From: Glutamicibacter sp002979865
GTDB taxonomy: Bacteria; Actinomycetota; Actinomycetes; Actinomycetales; Micrococcaceae
Assembly (NCBI RefSeq): GCF_050030965.1
Contig: NZ_CP188297.1
Span: forward strand, 434,001 to 498,000
DNA length: 64,000 bases
Direction of reading: 5' to 3'
Numbering within the stretch: the first letter of the stretch is position 1; every line of letters starts with the position of its first letter. This document shows positions 59,706-64,000 of the stretch, piece by piece. Below the pieces are notes generated by a model. That model saw only the letters and a list, made by a program, of their open reading frames with translations, was not told where the DNA came from and searched no databases. The position numbers and the translations under genes were made by a program.

Positions 59706-61493
59706 TTAGGCGCTCAGCTCAGCGACAACGTCCTCGACCTTGACATCGCGGCGTTCGCCGGTGGCACGATCCTTGACCTCAACTACGCCCTCAGCAAGTC
59801 CACGGCCCACAACAACGATGGTTGGAATGCCGATCAGTTCTGCATCCGAGAACTTCACGCCCGCGGACACCTTTGGACGGTCATCCAAGATAACTTCCAA
59901 ACCGGCCGATTCTAGTTCTGAGGCCAACTTCTCAGCAGCCTCAAGCAGCTCTGGGCCCTTGCCGGTAACGACCATGTGGACGTCGGCTGGAGCAACCTGC
60001 TTTGGCCATGCCAGACCGTTTTCGTCATGGTAAGCCTCGGCCAGTGCTGCTACCGCACGGGTGACGCCAATGCCGTAGGAGCCCATGGTGACAACCTTCA
60101 GCTTGCCGTTCTGGTCCAGGACCCGCAGATCCAGAGCCTCAGCGTACTTGCGGCCAAGCTGGAAGATATGACCCATTTCGATACCGCGTTCGGTGCGCAA
60201 TGGGCCCGAGCCGTCCGGTGCCGGGTCGCCCTCTAGCACGTTGACCGACTCGATAGTGCCGTCAAAGCCGAAGTCGCGCTCGGCCACCAAGCCGAAAACG
60301 TGCTTGCCCTTTTCGTTGGCGCCGGTGATCCACGAGGTACCGGATACTACGCGAGGATCAACCAGGTAGGTGATGCCGCTGGTGCCTTCGGTACCCAGAA
60401 CAGCCTGATCCAGGCCGTTGCCTGGGCCGATGTAGCCGGCAATCAATTCCGGGTGCTTGGCCAAGTCTTCACCGCTAGCGGCTTCAACCTGGACCTCGCC
60501 GATGATGCCCAGCGGGGCACCCACGGTAGCTTCGACACGCTTCAGGTCCACCTGGCGGTCGCCTGGAACACCGATGACTACCAACTGGCGGTTGCCTTCT
60601 GGATCGGTCACCGCCAGGACAACGTTTTTCAGGGTGTCCTTGGCTTCCCAAGCACCGGACTCGCGTGGGCGCAGCTCGTTGGCCGCGGCAACCAGCGTCT
60701 CGATGGTCGGGGTATCCGGGGTATCGACAACTTCGAACGCAGTTGCGTTGGCGTAATCGATGGACGCTGGCACTACTGTGGTGACAGCTTCCACGTTGGC
60801 TGCGTAACCGCCGGCCGAACGGACGAAGGTATCCTCGCCAATAGCTGTTGGATGCAGGAATTCCTCGGACTTGGAGCCGCCCATGGCACCAGCCTGCGCG
60901 AAGACCGGAATAACTTCCAGTCCCAGGCGCTCGAAGATCTTCAGGTAGGCGCCGCGGTGAGCCATGTAGGCTTCGTCCAGGCCCTCATCATCGATGTTGA
61001 AGGAGTACGAATCCTTCATGATGAATTCGCGGCCACGCAGCAGGCCCGCGCGTGGACGTGCTTCGTCGCGGTACTTGTTCTGGATCTGGTACAGGTAGAC
61101 CGGAAGATCCTTGTACGAGTTGTACAGATCCTTCACCAGCAGCGTGAACATTTCCTCATGGGTCGGCGCCAAGAGGTAGTCTGCATCTTTGCGGTCCTTG
61201 AGACGGAACAGGCCTTCGCCGTATTCGGTCCAACGGCCGGTCTGTTCGTAAGGTTCACGTGGCAGCAGCGCTGGGAAGTGGACTTCCTGGCCGCCGATAG
61301 CGTTCATTTCCTCGCGAACAATAGCTTCAACGCGCGCAAGGACCTTCAAACCCAACGGCAACCAGGTGTAGATGCCCGGGGCCGCACGACGGATGTAACC
61401 GGCGCGTACCAACAACTTGTGGCTGGCGACTTCGGCGTCAACCGGATCTTCACGCAAGGTGCGCAAGAAGGTAGTGGAAAGCTTCAAAACCAC
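59706..61493 (-). CDS. proS: prolyl-tRNA synthetase
   Basis: A 595-residue class IIa synthetase of the bacterial type with the editing insertion. The N-terminus has LVRAGYIRRAAPGIYTWLPL, motif 2 lies in FLTHEEMFT-like APTHEEMFTLLVKDLYNSYK with YQIQNKYRDEARPRAGLLRG, and motif 3 in GIGVTRAVAALAEAYHDENG. The insertion (about 225-385) carries the Ala-tRNAPro editing activity. The start is GTG 61493 with AAAAGGA. Single gene, close to the TSUP gene downstream. Confidence 0.97.
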   Translation of the reverse strand: MVLKLSTTFLRTLREDPVDAEVASHKLLVRAGYIRRAAPGIYTWLPLGLKVLARVEAIVREEMNAIGGQEVHFPALLPREPYEQTGRWTEYGEGLFRLKDRKDADYLLAPTHEEMFTLLVKDLYNSYKDLPVYLYQIQNKYRDEARPRAGLLRGREFIMKDSYSFNIDDEGLDEAYMAHRGAYLKIFERLGLEVIPVFAQAGAMGGSKSEEFLHPTAIGEDTFVRSAGGYAANVEAVTTVVPASIDYANATAFEVVDTPDTPTIETLVAAANELRPRESGAWEAKDTLKNVVLAVTDPEGNRQLVVIGVPGDRQVDLKRVEATVGAPLGIIGEVQVEAASGEDLAKHPELIAGYIGPGNGLDQAVLGTEGTSGITYLVDPRVVSGTSWITGANEKGKHVFGLVAERDFGFDGTIESVNVLEGDPAPDGSGPLRTERGIEMGHIFQLGRKYAEALDLRVLDQNGKLKVVTMGSYGIGVTRAVAALAEAYHDENGLAWPKQVAPADVHMVVTGKGPELLEAAEKLASELESAGLEVILDDRPKVSAGVKFSDAELIGIPTIVVVGRGLAEGVVEVKDRATGERRDVKVEDVVAELSA

Positions 61494-62098
61494 TCGGGGT
61501 GTCCTTTTCCGTCCGTCGACTTCAGAAATATTTTCGGATGCCGACTAGCTATGCAAAATCAAATGGGTTTTGGCCGCAAAATTGGCCTTAATCAATGCTA
61601 CAGCTTTCGGCCACTTCCCAATAAATTCAAGGGCTTGCGCGGAATCGTGTTGCGTGCCCGGGTCCGGATGCGGGCCTCTGGATAGATGGTGGGCGCTGCA
61701 GGGTTCTGTTTCGTTGAGTCGCTGCCAGCAAAGGACATCCCAGTCGGGTGCCAGTTCCCCGCCGATTTGTACTTGCCAGCACCCATGGCGGGGCTTACGC
61801 GGAAGCATGGTGCTGCTGGGTCGGCTGCGGCGCGCAGGCCGGTGCACCGGCGTTGTTGCGGCATCCGCGGTCTGCGCCGATTCATAAACTGCGCAGGTGC
61901 CAGGAGCGTGGGAATCATGGTTCATCCGGCTTTCCGTTCAATTCGTTGTGCGATTTCCAGGCCGTTGCAGTTCAACGAAACGTCCGGATAAGGCCCGAAA
62001 ACCGCCACGTGGCAGACGCGCGGGTGACCCGGAGGAAGCGCCATACAGCGCTTGCTCCGGGTCCGGGAAACCGATTCACGGGCAGGGAAACGGTTATA
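61494..62098. other. 605-base region between proS and the flavin monooxygenase
   Basis: Contains the proS promoter on the minus strand. A minus-strand frame 61545-61925 of 126 codons has a partly protein-like end (GELAPDWDVLCWQRLNE, FIGKWPKAVALIKANFAAK) but no binding site and no family I know. No T-box or other leader class is evident. I cannot support a gene firmly. Confidence 0.45.
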
Positions 62099-63889
62099 TC
62101 AGGATTGATGATAGGTTTCGGCGAGCGCATACACCGGAGTTCCGATGCCCTCGTACCGTGCCTTGAGCTGCAAGCCCAGATACTTCGAATAATGCCTGGA
62201 CTGGTGCAGGTTGCCTCCGTGGAACCAGAGGTTCTTGACCTTGGTGGGCTTCCACATATTGCGCAGTTCCCCCTGCCATGGACCCGGATCCTTGGCGGTC
62301 CCCGACCCCAGGCCCCAGCATTTTCCGACTTCATCCGCGACTTCCTGGGAGATGAGCTTCGCCGCCCATCCGTTCATCGAGCCGTAACCGGTGGCGTAGA
62401 CCACCGCATCCGCCGGCAGCCGAGTGCCATCGGCCAGCACCACCGATTCTTCGGTCAAGTGCGATACCTCGCCATGGGCCAAAGCAATCGATCCGTCGGC
62501 CACCAGCTCGCTGGCACCGATGTTGATGTAGTACCCCGAGCCACGGCGCAGGTACTTGAGGAACAGCCCTGAACCGTCGTCGCCGAAGTCCAGCTCGAAT
62601 CCCGCATCCGCCAGCGACTTGTAGAAGTGCGCATCTTCCTGCTGGATTTTCTCGAAGACCGGCTTATGGAATTCCGGGAGGACTTTGTACGGGATGGAGG
62701 CGAAGATCAGGTCTGCCTTGTTGTGGTCTATGCCGGCAGCGAGGGCTTCTTCCGAGTACAGTCCGCCCAGCACATGCTTCATCAGCGATTCGGAGCGCAC
62801 GATATGCGTGCTGGAACGTTGGACCATAGTCGGCTTGGCCCCGTTTTGCACCAGATCCGCGCAGATATCGTGTGCGGAGTTGTTGGCGCCGATGACCACG
62901 ACGTTCTTGCCCGCGTACCGTTCGCCGCCTGGATGCTTGGAGGAATGGTTCTGCTCGCCCTTGAAGATCTCGGCTCCCGGGTACTGGGGAATGTTCGGAA
63001 TACCGGACATGCCGGTGGCCAGCACCAGCTGGGTGGGACGCAGGGTCAACGGTACTCCGTCGCGTTCTACCTCGACGATCCACCCCTCTCCTTCCGGATC
63101 CTGCCGGGCGCTGGTCGCTTCAGTCAGTGACCAATAGTCCAGCTCCATGAGCTTGGTGTAGCTTTCCAGCCAATCCCCCATCTTGTCCTTGGGCGTGAAC
63201 ACCGGCCAGTGGTCGGGGAAATCAATGTAGGGCATATGGTCATACCAGACCGGATCGTGCAGCGCCAAGGAATGGTAGCGCGAACGCCATTGGTCACCGG
63301 GACGCGGATGCCTATCGATGACCAGGGCAGGAACACCCATGCGCTTGAGCCGAGCGGCCAAGCCTATGCCGCCTTGGCCGCCGCCGACAATCAGCGTGTA
63401 GGGCTGGTCGGTGATCCCCAGGGACTGCTGCTGCGCGGTGCGTCGATCAAGCCAGTTTTCCTTGCTCATCGCTACGCCGTGCTCGGCGCCCAGTTCGCGG
63501 CGCGGACCAGCAGGTTCGGGGAATTTGCGCAGGCCCTGCGCGGTGCTCAGCAGGGTCCAGGCCTTCCCATCGCGCAAGCGGAGTAATCCAAGCCCGTTGA
63601 ATGCGTCGTTCTCGAACGTGTACCAGGCTTCAATGACGCCGTCAGCCTCTTGTGCGCTGGTGACTTCGATGTTCCGCGGCCACGCGCCTCGTTCAACGCC
63701 AAGCAGCATCTTCTCGATCCCGTCACGGCCCTCGCTGGTGTGAAGGTTCCATGTCATCGAGGCCAGATCCCGCCAGTAGCACTCCTCCGAAAATAGCTGC
63801 ACAGCTGCTGGCGCGTCACCCGCTTCCAACGCTATCTGCAAGGAATGGAACCAGCTCCGGGCTTGCAACAAGCAATCATTGTCAGTCAT
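62099..63889 (-). CDS. flavin-containing monooxygenase with N-terminal NTF2-like domain
   Basis: A 596-residue enzyme. Residues 1-125 are an NTF2/SnoaL-like domain (ALEAGDAPAAVQLFSEECYW, GVIEAWYTFENDAFNGLGLL). The FMO part follows: FAD motif IVGGGQGGIGLAARL at 167-181, RWRSRYHSLALHDPVWYDHM, the second dinucleotide motif VVVIGANNSAHDICADL and VYATGYGSMNGW. This layout is common in actinobacteria and fungi and resembles YUCCA-type FMOs. Substrate unknown. ATG 63889, with a weak purine-rich stretch upstream. Single gene at the window's right end. Confidence 0.9.
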   Translation of the reverse strand: MTDNDCLLQARSWFHSLQIALEAGDAPAAVQLFSEECYWRDLASMTWNLHTSEGRDGIEKMLLGVERGAWPRNIEVTSAQEADGVIEAWYTFENDAFNGLGLLRLRDGKAWTLLSTAQGLRKFPEPAGPRRELGAEHGVAMSKENWLDRRTAQQQSLGITDQPYTLIVGGGQGGIGLAARLKRMGVPALVIDRHPRPGDQWRSRYHSLALHDPVWYDHMPYIDFPDHWPVFTPKDKMGDWLESYTKLMELDYWSLTEATSARQDPEGEGWIVEVERDGVPLTLRPTQLVLATGMSGIPNIPQYPGAEIFKGEQNHSSKHPGGERYAGKNVVVIGANNSAHDICADLVQNGAKPTMVQRSSTHIVRSESLMKHVLGGLYSEEALAAGIDHNKADLIFASIPYKVLPEFHKPVFEKIQQEDAHFYKSLADAGFELDFGDDGSGLFLKYLRRGSGYYINIGASELVADGSIALAHGEVSHLTEESVVLADGTRLPADAVVYATGYGSMNGWAAKLISQEVADEVGKCWGLGSGTAKDPGPWQGELRNMWKPTKVKNLWFHGGNLHQSRHYSKYLGLQLKARYEGIGTPVYALAETYHQS

Positions 63890-64000
63890 TTGCGTCTCAT
63901 CTCTTCATCGGGATTCAATGGATGGCCATTCGGGCCCTCCGCGACTAATGAAAGAATATGATCTGCGTCACAAAAGAAAAGCGTTGCAATAGGTTGCAGC
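63890..64000. other. upstream region of the flavin monooxygenase
   Basis: 111 bases with A/T-rich sequence. Near the very edge TGCAA and TTGCA form a short inverted repeat with a 4-base spacer, possibly part of an operator. The region is cut by the window end. Confidence 0.35.

Noticed and set aside
1..64000. CRISPR arrays, tRNA or rRNA genes, insertion sequences, prophage or plasmid functions
   Set aside because: I looked for regular repeats, cloverleaf-like sequences and transposase or integrase reading frames and saw none.

Overview
This 64 kb window looks like chromosome of a high-GC Gram-positive bacterium of the Micrococcaceae, most likely Arthrobacter or Glutamicibacter. The grounds are the gene order rimP-nusA-ylxR-infB-rbfA-truB-ribF-rpsO, an IF-2 with a long Gly/Pro/Arg-rich N-terminus, an oleA-oleBC-oleD olefin cluster with the fused OleBC found in actinobacteria, a SigK/RskA pair, and many GTG and TTG starts. 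I saw no transposase, integrase, tRNA, rRNA or CRISPR array. The genus is inferred from the style of the genes, not from a marker search.

The minus strand carries a core backbone of translation and RNA-processing genes: proS (59.7-61.5 kb), rimP-nusA-ylxR-infB-rbfA (51.0-56.7 kb), truB and two small membrane proteins (44.3-46.1 kb), ribF-methyltransferase-rpsO (42.1-44.2 kb), and finally pnp, cut by the left edge (1-2038). Two accessory blocks interrupt it. A 5 kb block between rbfA and truB holds a fasciclin lipoprotein, sigK, rskA and a membrane-anchored sulfite-oxidase-family enzyme. A block of about 40 kb separates rpsO from pnp, two genes that are usually adjacent.

The 40 kb block is mainly nutrient scavenging. 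From left to right: an alcohol dehydrogenase; DUF1883, ADP-ribosylglycohydrolase and YjiH-type membrane genes; oleA-oleBC-oleD (long-chain olefin synthesis); a PD-(D/E)XK-like protein; pheA; a trimethylamine monooxygenase; a CitA/CitB-type two-component system divergent from tctC-tctB-tctA-usp (tricarboxylate uptake); an LD-carboxypeptidase/MccF-type peptidase; a phosphonate locus (aminotransferase, phosphonatase-like HAD, GntR regulator, FAD oxidase, phnD-phnC-phnE); an MFS transporter with an amidohydrolase; a PfpI/GATase1 protein; a broken toxin-like gene followed by a candidate immunity gene; and an organosulfur operon (binding protein, ATPase, permease, NtaA/SnaA-type flavin monooxygenase). 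Together these imply use of phosphonates, sulfonates or sulfones, methylamines and citrate as alternative P, S, N and C sources.

The most informative non-coding observations are: two sites with the pattern CCAATCC-N15-CCGAA(T/A), one before the fasciclin gene and one before the sulfite-oxidase-family gene, which suggest a local SigK regulon; two CTTG-N6-CAAG palindromes exactly 100 bp apart between the phosphonate regulator and the divergent FAD oxidase; and several long, perfect, nearly loopless palindromes at gene ends that have no T-tract. The right end carries a TSUP exporter, proS and a flavin monooxygenase with an N-terminal NTF2-like domain.
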